A stretch of 64,000 nt of DNA, taken from contig JASANH010000230.1 of assembly GCA_030248295.1 (NCBI GenBank), positions 62,001 through 126,000 of the forward strand. The letters are read 5' to 3'. Made by a program: the position numbers and the translations under genes. Positions 20,900 through 31,800 of this stretch are shown here, in pieces. Below the pieces are notes generated by a model, which saw nothing but the letters and a program-made list of their open reading frames with translations, searched no databases and was not told where the DNA came from. Each line of letters begins with the position of its first letter. The first letter of the stretch is position 1. Source of the DNA: Mesodorylaimus sp. YZB2_4 (lineage: Eukaryota; Nematoda; Enoplea; Dorylaimida; Dorylaimidae).

Positions 20900-22490
20900 C
20901 CTCGCTTGGAATTCTGCTGGTCATGGAATGCTGGCCATGATAATGAAGTCAGACCAGGGAATACAAAATATTTTTGTTAGGGGCGGGGGATTACAGGGTT
21001 TCGAACAGGTTTGACGCAGGTAAAGTGTGCTTTATGCTCATGTACAAAAGGGCTCCTAATAAACACACAGTTAGTTATTAGCTTCTCGCAAAAAATTATG
21101 CAAGGACAGTTGAACCAGCCGGCTGAAAAGTTATAAAGGCTGTGATGAATGTGAGAATTATAATTTTTATGTCAGTATGCATGGTAAGGACATCAAAAGA
21201 GTTCTCTCGGCAGACCAAAGAAACGATGAATGTACATCATTATGGAAGGCTTAAAAAGAAATGCATTCGAAAAGACAAGAAATGAGGAAATCGAGCGGGA
21301 ATTCAAAAAGATGCAATACAGAGAGGTACAGCAGAAATGGAGGCAAATGCAGGATAGCTAACCCTGCCCTGAGAAGGGGCCAAGTGAATAATTATGACCC
21401 TCAGGGAATGATGATGACCACAAGAATCTCACCCAAGCGTGATCTGGGAGATGACAGGTGAGGATTTGCATGGCTTTACTGCCGCTTATAGGTGAACAAC
21501 TAAGCACTAGTTTAGCATGGAGTACAAAACTACATTGTCACGTCTATATATATTCCTCCTGCAGCCCAGGATTGTGCGAGCGACTCTCCCTTAGGCACGT
21601 TGAACTGCGCATCCGCCCCGCGCGTGTTAGGCATGGCTGAGGACGTGCAACGCGTTGTTTACGTCGCCTTTTTCAGCCAATACAAGGAAGCTGCCAGTTA
21701 AAAATGTCTCGAGATCCGTGCACAATCACGTTAGATGGCAACGTGACTGAAAGACTACGAGGCCTAGTCCGGATGCGATGAGCGCTAGCACCAGTACTAG
21801 GGCCAGTATTTCACAGCATCTGATATCGCCGAAACCTGCGTAAATGTTTAGAAGGCTCGTGCAGCTGTTCTTCAGGTACACTGAATACTCATTGCGAGGC
21901 GAGATTAGACCGTATAAGGCTTCTTACAACCACGAGTTTTGTATACATTTTTGAATTTCCAATCGATTTTATTTCCGCTTTCCATTCCTTTCCGTTCTAC
22001 TGTTCAGATAATAAAACTGATCTTTTCTCGTCTGAACTTTCGCGAATTCCAAAGGCGTTTACGATTAGAGTCGAAAGATAATCGCTAAATGGCTTTCAAG
22101 GGCAGCTGCTATTGCATAACAGCTCAATCCACAAGTGAACATTCTTCTTTTGATATGGAATCCCGCTTATGACTTTCGCATCTCATACTGTATATCCTTG
22201 GGTACCTTTAAAAATGAACTCATGAACTGCAAGGATCAAAAACTCCCTCTCAGTAAAATGTGAGTCGACCCTGCACGGAAGTACTCTTCAAAACGAAATT
22301 CTTTCAGCCGAGGCCTATGTTCTGTGAATTATGGACGAAAATCTGTGGTGTTTGAAGAAGAAGCATTCTGTGTTGCTCAGTACAGTTGGACAGCATACTG
22401 ATTGCAAGTCCAACGGAATAGCCTCACTTGAAACCGTCGTTCAGAAGGCAACCTACTAACCGTTCAAATTTGCGCAAAAAAGCGCCCATG
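20900..22490. other. Intergenic, no gene recognised
   Basis: Short ORFs only. No domain, RNA gene or bounded repeat is visible. Confidence 0.45.
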
Positions 22491-22493
22491 AGC

Positions 22494-22580
22494 AGGCAGA
22501 CTGTACAGTGCAGCTTTGCATGGGAGAAGTCGGCTAGTCAGTCAGTCATTGTGCGCTCGCTGTGCTGGGTGGCTGTGCCG
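22494..22580 (+). promoter_or_regulatory. Conserved upstream block of four-pass gene A
   Basis: The segment with CAGACTGTACAGTGCAGC, an octamer-like CTTTGCATGG and a repeated CAGTCAGTCA is almost the same in front of the two paralogues (41108-41195 minus, 45834-45925 plus), at a similar distance of about 70 bases to the ATG. It probably holds the core promoter or initiator. Confidence 0.55.
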
Positions 22581-22615
22581 ATATCTCTCCTTCAACTACC
22601 AAATATTCGCTGACA

Positions 22616-23402
22616 ATGCAAGTCGTGAAACTTGACAGCGGGGACGACTGTTCCGTTGCGTCCAATATTGTTCGCCGGAAGAATGCCATTCTTGGTTTGG
22701 CCATCACAGAAGCGATTCTGTTGCTCATTGTTATCATCACTGCCGCCGTCGACGCTGGAAAGAACGGCATTTCTGTTTGGAACATCTGCGTTTTGGTAGT
22801 GGGCGGTTTTGGTCTGATCAGCAGCGCTCTGGGCATCGCTGGTTCAATCACTGCAAACAAGGCGATGGGCATCGCGCACTTGGTCATGTGCATCTTGCAG
22901 TCAATCGCTTTCCTCGTCGTCTTTTGCATGACTGCAGTTGGACTGGCTTGGATTCGGGCCAGCATGTGCCACGGCTATGATTTTCCTCGTGGTCAAGTAA
23001 ACGTGCCGCTCTATTGTGGAGGCAGTATTTCGTACGCGATGTATGAGAAATATGCAGAGAGGGAGCCGGCTCTGTGGTCATTCATGCTGATCTCGCTCGT
23101 GCTTGGTAAGTTCGGTTTGTTTTTTTACCCCGATGCTCTGTGCTGAACAAACTTTCTTTTCAGCCATTCTGCTTATCATCTCCTCGTCCTTCCTGTGCTC
23201 CAGGTGCAATGGACAGCGAGCCGAAATGGTCGCGGTCGCTCCAGTTCCTCAGGTCTACGTAGCTCAGCCAGCTATGTACGTGGCCCAGCCGCAGCCGCGA
23301 ATCTACGTCCAGCCAGGACAGCCGCAGATCTACATGCAGCCTGGTCAGCCGCAGATCTACATGCAGCCTGGTCAGCCGCAAGTTTACATGCAGCCTGTTT
23401 AG
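22616..23402 (+). CDS. Four-pass membrane protein with P/Q/Y-rich tail, copy A (tail shortened)
   Basis: Exons 22616-23105 and 23164-23402 are joined by a 58-base GT-AG intron and give 242 residues. Four hydrophobic segments (about residues 20-45, 55-78, 85-118 and 148-175, the last crossing the intron) form a MARVEL-like tetraspan fold, ending in C-S-R-C. A cytoplasmic tail of Q-P-G-Q-P-Q-I-Y-M repeats follows. Function is unknown; similar tetraspans organise membranes or vesicles. Compared with copy C the tail ends early: a CAG codon is replaced by TAG at 23400-23402, and the sequence just after still matches the last 16 codons of copy C. The first ATG after the conserved upstream block was taken as start. 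Confidence 0.82.
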
Positions 23403-23459
23403 CCGCAGAGCTATGTCCAGCACCCACACCCTGTAAAAATGGTATGAAACGATGAGAGG

Positions 23460-25270
23460 GATTCCGAACAAACAAGGTGATGTTTGTGGTGATGAACAGA
23501 GGGTGGTGATGGTATTCTCGAACTGGTACTCGCTGTATAATCTGCTGTTTTCTGGGATCGGTGTTGCATGAAACAGCTGATAATCATGAGTGGAGGCAAC
23601 CCAAGGATCCATGTAATCAACTCACCAATAGCAGCAAGCTAAGACAGATGTCAGAGTGGCAAAACAGCATAGAACATACCGCAGGACTTTTTGGCTGTGT
23701 TTCAGAGATTTAAAATCCAGAAATCTATCGCAATCTTCTCAGGCCCAAACTTGGCAGACATTTACAGCGCGAAGAACGCCCAAAGAAGAATCAGTACAGG
23801 CTTCCCACGCCAGTCAAGATGAGCTCAAATTTGTCGTCTGAGACTTCGCGTAATGAATAAAAATTTTCATGGCAAATGATCGGCTGGATTAGATTTACTA
23901 AGGGCTTCTATATTTCGAAGCATCGACCTTGTTGATGACTCCATTCCCAATGGTGATTATGCATCGATTAAGAACGAGGGTTTTCCCACTCGCTCCCGGA
24001 ATGGTCCTAATGGCGGCTGTGTCGAAACCTGAGGATCGGTCTGATCAGAAGTACAACAGAAGATATTGTGCAGCTATCTCCTGCCGACTGTCGACACTAG
24101 TTGTCCCCTCTACTGACCCTGTCCAATTATGGAGGGTCATAGGTGTAAGAACACTGCAATGAGCATGATTAGGGCCCCTCTAACAAGAAAGCTGATTTAT
24201 TTCTAATGGATTCAACGCAAACTTACTGCTTCCTTCGAAATGCCTGGGAATAGCGGGCCTTGCGCGGACGTAGACCGACCTCCAATTATCTCGAGCGAGA
24301 CCCCTGTTAAGAGAACAGCGCAGCTTTCATCGGTTTGAAGTTTTGGCTGAACTTGCGGAATGATCTGACTTTTGACAAAATCAACAGTTCAAGCGCCTCC
24401 AGTGAGCATTCCATTTCCAATCTTATATTTAATAAGAATAACATTTCTATTTTTTTAACTGCTTCTTTTGTTATGCTGCATCTTGTCGTTTAGTCTTTGG
24501 CCGCATAAATCTACAGATACGTACAGATGCTAGAGTGAAAAAGATGTGTCAAAGGTCGAAATCACAATTCCTGATCTCCTTATGGTAAAAACGTGATGAG
24601 ATTGATTGGAACCTTGCTGGTCGCAACACATTCGAGTCAGCCTAACCTTTCAAAACACTCCGTCAACTGATAAGAGGGCAATCTTTCTAGCGATGTCATA
24701 ATCGAGTCGCGGTTTAGCTCTGTTTCAGTAAAGCGTATCATGAGAGCCGTCTGTTATTTTTATGCCATTTGCGTTTCGGCTTATCAGATGAGAGGAATCC
24801 GATTTACTGACGTTAAACAAGAGTCACAGCCATAGCACCAGCTGATAAGCGGTACAAGCTGCTGTGTTTAACGTGAGCGTAACTTTGCTCCGCTTCCGAC
24901 GAATACGCAGCCAGCTTTACGGCTAAATTCATTTAATTATGCTTAAAACATGGAATTTCCGCTCAGAATTACTATCGCTCACCGAAAACGCCCAAATTGA
25001 GTGAGACGAAGCAGCAGATACAGAACAAGAAGCAAGTATAAATTGAGAGCGGATGCAAGAGAAAATATGCACTTCCATCCGATAGTTCTGATTGCAATCG
25101 TATAAGACCACGTGTCTTATAGAAGAGGATATACTATCTTCCAGTATGCTGACCAAAAAACTATTGTGAGAAACTTTCCGCTTCATCTTATCTTACTGTA
25201 TCTTACCAGTTTCGCAGCATGTTGGTGACTTCGTCAAATTCAAGAGAAGCGTTTCTTCCACCTCCTGAGT
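23460..25270. other. Intergenic, no gene recognised
   Basis: AT-rich; an AATAAA lies near 23857. No coding domain or bounded repeat is seen. Confidence 0.45.
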
Positions 25271-26604
25271 CGCAGCACTGCGGCTCACGGCCGGATCGGA
25301 TTAGCGGATCCCATCTGATCTAAAAAATCACCACCAATTCGGATCGGATTAATTTTCAGTCATTAATTTTTCCCAACATTTTTTCGACGTTAGCAATTGT
25401 GAATCAATGCAGGCACCATAAAAAACCTAGTTCTTCTCAAATCACCAGTCGAGTGTTGTTGCATGACCCTGGTTGCCTTCGATACCTATTTATTGACCAA
25501 GTTGTTATAAGTGGTCAAATTTGGTTTTCATGTTTTCGATGGTAGGTTATCACCTATTCGATCCCTAGCGTACTGTATGCTGATCCAGAAGCTCAAATTT
25601 AGCAGCTAATTTTGCTTTTCTTCTGTCCGTATACTGTACAGCTGAGTTGCGCAAGTTGTTTCGGTCCACGAGACCTGCCTTTGTCAACCAAATAATCATA
25701 AGTATCGTAACAGACAAATTTCTTTTCGCGCGTTAGAATCCTCCGAATAAGGAGCATTATTCTGAAAGCCCAGACCGTCATTCCTACACAGCCCAGGCCT
25801 GCCTCTTCCTTGCTCCCCTTTAGCACTAGTTTATTCACTATATTGAGTTTTGCTGGGTGCCAGAGGTCTGTAAAAATTTGCCTATTGATTAACCTTTGCA
25901 AGTCAGCTTCTGGCCCAATCATTGAGGCCAAGTATCAGTATCAGCAGGCGCGCTACTGCTTACGATTAGACCAGCCAACCAGACGCCTAATGCTAAAGGA
26001 CGATTTTTGCCGGGCTAATAACTCGAGCAAATTCGACGAAAATTCGACGTAAGCATTCGACGAAAATTTTTGATTTTTTGCACACATAGCAGAATCGGCC
26101 GAATCTAGAATCGTGCCAATTTATTTCAAAATCCGTCTGGCCATTTTCGAGTTCCAGAATACGCGATTTCTTGTTCAGGGGGAGAAGACGAGGAGGAGGA
26201 GGAGGACAAACATCAGGCTAGCGCAACAACCAGAGGTTGTATAGGTGTGAATATTAGTTTTTTTGAAAGCTTGCATCTTCAGAATTTGCCTTTTGGCATT
26301 CGTTTTTAAGTTTCTAGAAAGTTATTCCAGAAAATAATCACTTTTTTGGCTTTTTCAACCCGTCGCTCGTCGATTACTCAACAGAGTTTGATAGAAATTG
26401 ACGCGGCAGCGGATCTAATTTATCTTACAAAGCTTGCGAAAAATCAACTTTTTTGTTCAATCATTCTTGAGTTATCGACTATCGAAAGTAGCTTGTGCTG
26501 GTGCTTCTGTTTTTTTCGGCGCGGTGGTTTGAAACATCAACTGAACGGGTTGAGGTGCAGCGCCATTGATTGGCCTGGCTCACTTGGCGCGCTCTGTTAG
26601 TTTT

Positions 26605-27348
26605 AAGTCTGTTATCACAGACTCAAAACTTTTAGACCAGCCAATGCACACAGTGGAACCAGGGCTTAGGATGGCTGGTCTACTCGGTCACAAGAAAAAA
26701 GGGAAGTGCCCCAGGCACTGCACACACAGCTTGTAGTTGCTCGAACTCATATACTGTATGTATGCATTGATATGTCAGCATCCAAGCCACAAAGCTTGTG
26801 TTCTGTGTATTGCTGCTGTTCAGACAGGCTCCCCAAAGGCAGCTGTGCTGTTCCACACAAGCAACCTGCATACTGCATGCTAAAGCTGTAGCGCTGGGAG
26901 CAAAGTGATATTGCTTTTCGTTACATGCCTAAGCCTCAACACTGAAAAATCTTTTCCCCTTTTTCCAACTTTATGTTCATGCTCATGGTTGATCATATCA
27001 GTAATGACACACTCAAGGATGAAAGGGCACAAGACACAAAATGATTTACCTGGCCGCGAGTCGAACACTCCCCAGTAACAATAAGAGCAAGCGCTACTAC
27101 GCATAGCCCGAGAGTTGGACACCCCAGCCCACTTTGTGGACCACAAGCACAGGATTGCATGCTCCTCTGCTCGTTGCCACGATCAGTCGTCCTGCTAATG
27201 TTCATGTAGAGAAAGCAGCTTCTGCTCAGACATTTTTCCTAAGCCGTGGTTGCGCTTAGCAGTGGCCGAGTAAACCAGCCATCCCACGCCCTGTTTCCAC
27301 TCTGTGCATTGGCTGGTCTAAAAGTTTTGAGTCTGTGATAACAGACTT
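26605..27348. mobile_element. Long-TIR element nested in the hAT-like element
   Basis: About 86 bases at 26605-26690 are repeated in inverted orientation at 27263-27348 with only a handful of mismatches. The outermost 18 bases (AGTCTGTTATCACAGACT) are themselves palindromic, so each end can fold into a small hairpin. The 570-base interior holds a SINE-C copy and no transposase. Confidence 0.75.
26925..27180 (-). repeat. tRNA-derived SINE-C copy
   Basis: On the minus strand it carries a B-box-like GTTCGACTC preceded by CGGGCTATGCGTAGTAGCGC, then a body with AAATCATTTTGTG and CATTACTGATATGATCAACC. It is colinear with 47110-47370 on the plus strand. Confidence 0.6.
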
Positions 27349-28084
27349 TTTTTGGAAATAATAGTGTATTGTTAGTCTTGTATAGTGTTAGCCACAGATA
27401 ATCTGCCGAAACATGAAATTTTTGAGGTCAGAATTTTTCCCTCGAGTCCACCACTGTGATCTCTGACACACGCGCAGAGGTCATCTATTTCCGTGCCATC
27501 CCTACTAAGACAAAATCCATATATTTTCAGTTTATCAACTAAAAAATGTAGTAGCTCCTTTCCCAACCCACGCCTGTTGATGATCAAAATCAGCAGGATT
27601 TTGGTCTTTGCTCGTTTCAGTGTTGCACTTGGCGCTCCTTTATGCATATCACAGACATGGAAAATTCGTTCTCGATTTAGAAAATCCATTCAGCAAGTTA
27701 GTGTCATCTGCATAATTGCTAAGTTTTCTTTCGCGTTCTAAAATGTCCATGTCCCTGATACTGTATTTTGACATATCAAGCCGTATAAAAAATTTCAGCT
27801 TGTCTCAAGCAGTAATTCATTAGCAGTATGGATCTTCTTTACCTTATCAGGTTATAAAATACAGTGATCCAAGATTCAGTGTAGCAAAGCCTTGAGAAGG
27901 GCGCCGTTTGTGCCATGGCACCATGATAATAAATACTGTTGTTTATATTGGTGGCGGCCTTTGGAAAAAAGTTGATGCCATATTCATTGCTTTAAAAAAG
28001 TATTTCACATGATCCGATCTGAAACTCATTCGATCCGATCCGATCCAACAAGCCGCCATCTGATCAGGCCGTGAACTGCGGCTC

Positions 28085-28877
28085 TCCATCCATGGCTGAG
28101 CGGCAAACCTTGCTGAACGACCTTCACACTTTGTTTCTGGCGTGCCTATTCGAGTCTGAATGGCATCGTTTCACGGAGCCTGATCCGCAGCAACCAACCT
28201 TACGTCAATCAAATCGCTAACCATAATCAATATTTCATTGATCTAGAGACTAGTGCCAACGCTCATCAAATAGAATCGTGCTGCAAGATCTGAAGACCAA
28301 GATCATCCGAGGCGGAGCAGCTGCCACATAGATGTCGAATTGTCTGGCCGGGGCTTGGGCGCGTTCAGTTCATTGAAGCACCATTTATCGATTTGATTGA
28401 TGGCATTGTCGTCACATATCCATTGTAAGATTCTCACTATTTATTCATGTATTTTTTGAATACTTTCATTATCAAGAAATACACTCCCTGACTTAATTGT
28501 CCTTCAATATGGTACACAAAAGTAGTGTCTTAGAAAAATCGCTGCACCTCACTATTTACCAACATGCCCTCTCTGGAAGACCCTTTTTTGTAATGTTCAC
28601 GAATGCGGTGTATAGTCACACTGTTCCTACTGTAGTATTTGAAACTGTTTCCGTTAGCCGTGCGCAATATTCCTGAGCCTGTGCAAGTGTGCTGTTTCTC
28701 TTTCTCTTTTTCTTGCTTGCCTGTTCGCCTGGTTGGCCGGGCTAGACTGGGCATCTGGGTGGGTCTCTGCTCGCTGGTCGGTCGGTCTGTCGATTTCTCT
28801 GTGGAATCCAGGTTTTTCCTTCTTTTCCGCCGCATTGCCACGTTGTGCAGATAACTTTCGTAGCTTTTCATTTCGCA
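28085..28877. other. Region upstream of the kinesin gene, no gene recognised
   Basis: No coding domain seen. It presumably contains the kinesin promoter and 5' UTR, but no clear TATA box is visible. Confidence 0.4.
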
Positions 28878-31800
28878 ATGGCTTCCAACGCTCGTGGCGT
28901 CGTGGTCGGTGAAAAAAGAAATGCATCATGTGCCAACTCATCTGCTTCAAATGCTGCAACCTCTTCCGTGCGATCCGAAAATCGTCAGCATATTCAAGTT
29001 GCCGTGAGGGTTCGGTGAGTAGATTTTAACTTTTTCCAGATTGCCTGAGTTTTTACAATTTTGATTTTTCGTCGGGTGTGGGGTCTTTTCCACGAGATCC
29101 GGGGGATGCGGGTGAAACATGCACAGATGTACTTGACCACTTTTAGGCAACCTTGCATAGAGATCGGCCCCGACCCTCTCTGCGCCGCTCCGATCATATA
29201 ACACTCCTTGAAATCACGATTTCTTAGACCTTTCAACGAGTCTGAAAAGAAACTGAACGTTGCGAGCGTAGTTGACGTGAATTCAGCGAACGACGAAGTG
29301 ACTATTCGAGAACAAGTGAACCCGCCGCTCAAGAAGACTTTCGCTTTCGATAAGGTAAGCAAAAACTGTTTTCTCAAGCCATGGATGTGTCACGAATCCT
29401 CTTTCCAACAAAAAAAAGGCAGTAAGGGCATGGGCTGGGCTATAGGTCGGTAGTCGGGTAGAATGACCGCACACACAATTTTTGCCTTTATGTAGCAGCC
29501 AGAATTTCTACTTAATTCAGACAGTTAGGGTCGCTGGTCTTCCACAATGATGCAATGAAGTAAAAGTTATCGATTAGCCAGTATTTGTCTCTGGGCCGCG
29601 TGTTTGTATGAACTTGACCTCCCCCCTCCCCGGAAAATTTTTGGCAGTTATCAGAGTCTTTGAGGGCCTCAGAACAGGTTTTCTATGCTGGCCTCTTTGT
29701 TTAGGGCCAGTCTAGTAAACCTGCTGCTCTAACTACTGTGATAGCAGGGCTAGCGCTGATAGGTGTTGATCCTCCTAAAGGCCGCTGGCAAATGACGCCT
29801 GATAGAACTTGTCTACCCGTAAGTGACGGAGAGAAAAAATTAGAAGCGTGGCGTATGCCATGCAAGATCGCAGGGCCACTGGAACTAGTTACTTTACGAC
29901 CCCGCTCGGGAATGCGTCATGGTAAACAAAGTCGGGAATGATTTTATGATTGTGAGACGTTTCCCCCCCCCCCCCCCCCCCCCCCCACTTGGTCGATCCC
30001 CCACTGAGACGATTCCCCCACTGTGTCGTTTACCCCACCATAAGTTTTCAGAAACTGCGGCTATTCAAATTTTGAGCCTCCGTATGGGGCTAAGTACTCA
30101 TCCACAAATCTTCATCGCTTATCCTAGCAGACATGAAATACGCCTCAAATACTCCACGATTCTGTTGAATCATCGTTCGACTGCCATGCTCCGAAAGCCA
30201 TGTTGGGATAGGGCCTAAAATGCTTGCTTCACGTTTGCTCCTTGGACCACGCTCGCCTGGTTCGAGGACAAAGAAGACGAGCCTAATGCATCGTGAATGA
30301 GAAAACTACTTTGCCAAAATCTGCAGCTGTCATACTGGTGAATTCACCCAAGGTCCACTGCCTAAATTTATGTCTTCTGTTTTTTCCCGATTCACACTGA
30401 GGTAGTTCTATCCGTACATCTGGATTCGAAACATGTCTTCATTGGCTCAAAAAACCTGGTCTGGTCTTACATACATTCGTATTGGCAGCGTAAGTTGGGA
30501 GTGCAAAAAGTTTGTAGCTTGAATACCTTGCACGTTGAGCTGCAGCACCAAACTTGTACTTTACACTGCCCCTCACCCTACAAGCCAAGCCTATCATCCT
30601 GCCACCCATCCAATCACACACGTGCTGCCTTTTGCGACCGAAGTCGTACCTACCTGCATGACAGGAGAAAATGATGGTGGGGAAACGACACCGTGGGGGA
30701 AACGTCACAGTGGGGGAAACGACCAAGTGGGGGAATCGTCACGGGACCGATTTTATAGGGGTGGGGTTGATAACACCACTCCTACAAAATTAGGATGATA
30801 AAAGAAAGCAGCAAAAATGGGACACAGTACCATTCGTTTTTGTCTTCCTTCATTTGCTGCTGCAGCTACTCTAACAAAGGCTGCGAAACCAGCAGTATTC
30901 CTCTGCGATCGGGTCTCTCAAAGACTGTCGTGAAAGTGAGACGCCAACCAGTCAGGTTGACGTTTCACTGGTTCGACGATGAGTGCTATCAGAGTCAGAG
31001 GTCGGTGCTCTTATACTTAGTTTTAATTCGATTGTGTTAGCTCCCCGCGACCTTCTTGTGCGATCGCTGTTCATGCTACCTCCTTGATTTCAGGTATTTG
31101 GACCGGACACCCATCAAATCGATGTTCATCGCGGGGTGGTAGTGCCAATTTTGGACGAAGTTCTTATGGGATACAATTGTTCGATTATGGCGTAAGTTAT
31201 TCTGTAGGAATTTTTAGAGACTGGTATAAGCGCGTTTTTTAGGTATGGTCAAAGTGGAACTGGAAAAACGTTCACAATGCAAGGGGAACGAACACAATAT
31301 GAAGGCGCGGAATCGATTAGTTGGGAAAACGATCCGTTGGCTGGGGTCATTCCTCAAACTTTGCATTATCTTTTCGAAACGTTGACTGCTCAAGTAAGCA
31401 AACCGCTGACCAGTGTTTGAATTTGAATAAAGGATCTGTGTTATAGCGAGCTGATTTTACGATCCGCGTCTCCTTGATCGAATTGTATAACGAAGAGGTG
31501 TTCGACCTGTTGGCGCAGGACACTACACTGAGTGTGCGTATGTACGAGGACCCTGTACGGAAGGGATCCGTGGTCATGCAATTCAAAGAAGTCATCGTAC
31601 GAAACAAAGACCAAGTCGAAGACATATTGGAACGCAGCGCTAAAAGGCGAGGTACTTCGGCTACACGCCTGAACGGGCAATCTAGGTATTGCGGGTTAAG
31701 ATGATGTCTGAACTTGAACTTAAATTCAAATATTTAATGTTTTCTAGTCATTCCCATTCGATATTTACGGTAACGATTCACACTCGGGAAACGACGGTTG

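Larger units (their letters stand above)
25285..28074. mobile_element. hAT-like DNA element, 2.8 kb, with 8-bp target duplication
   Basis: The element starts TCACGGCCGGATCGGAT and ends with the inverted counterpart (TCACGGCCTGATCAGAT on the other strand). The 8-bp sequence ACTGCGGC flanks it on both sides (25277-25284 and 28075-28082). An 8-bp duplication is typical of hAT transposons. Subterminal GGATCGGAT motifs repeat near both ends. No transposase domain is visible, so it is non-autonomous or decayed. A second, long-TIR element is nested inside it. Similar GATCCGATC-type sequence near 45500-45560 may be a relic of the same family. Confidence 0.7.

Noticed and set aside
23290..23400. CRISPR-like or tandem satellite array
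   Set aside because: The repeats are coding (Q-P-G-Q-P-Q-I-Y-M units) in the tail of four-pass copy A.
26170..26205. GAGGAGGAGGA run as a coding or regulatory signal
   Set aside because: A short purine microsatellite without further context.
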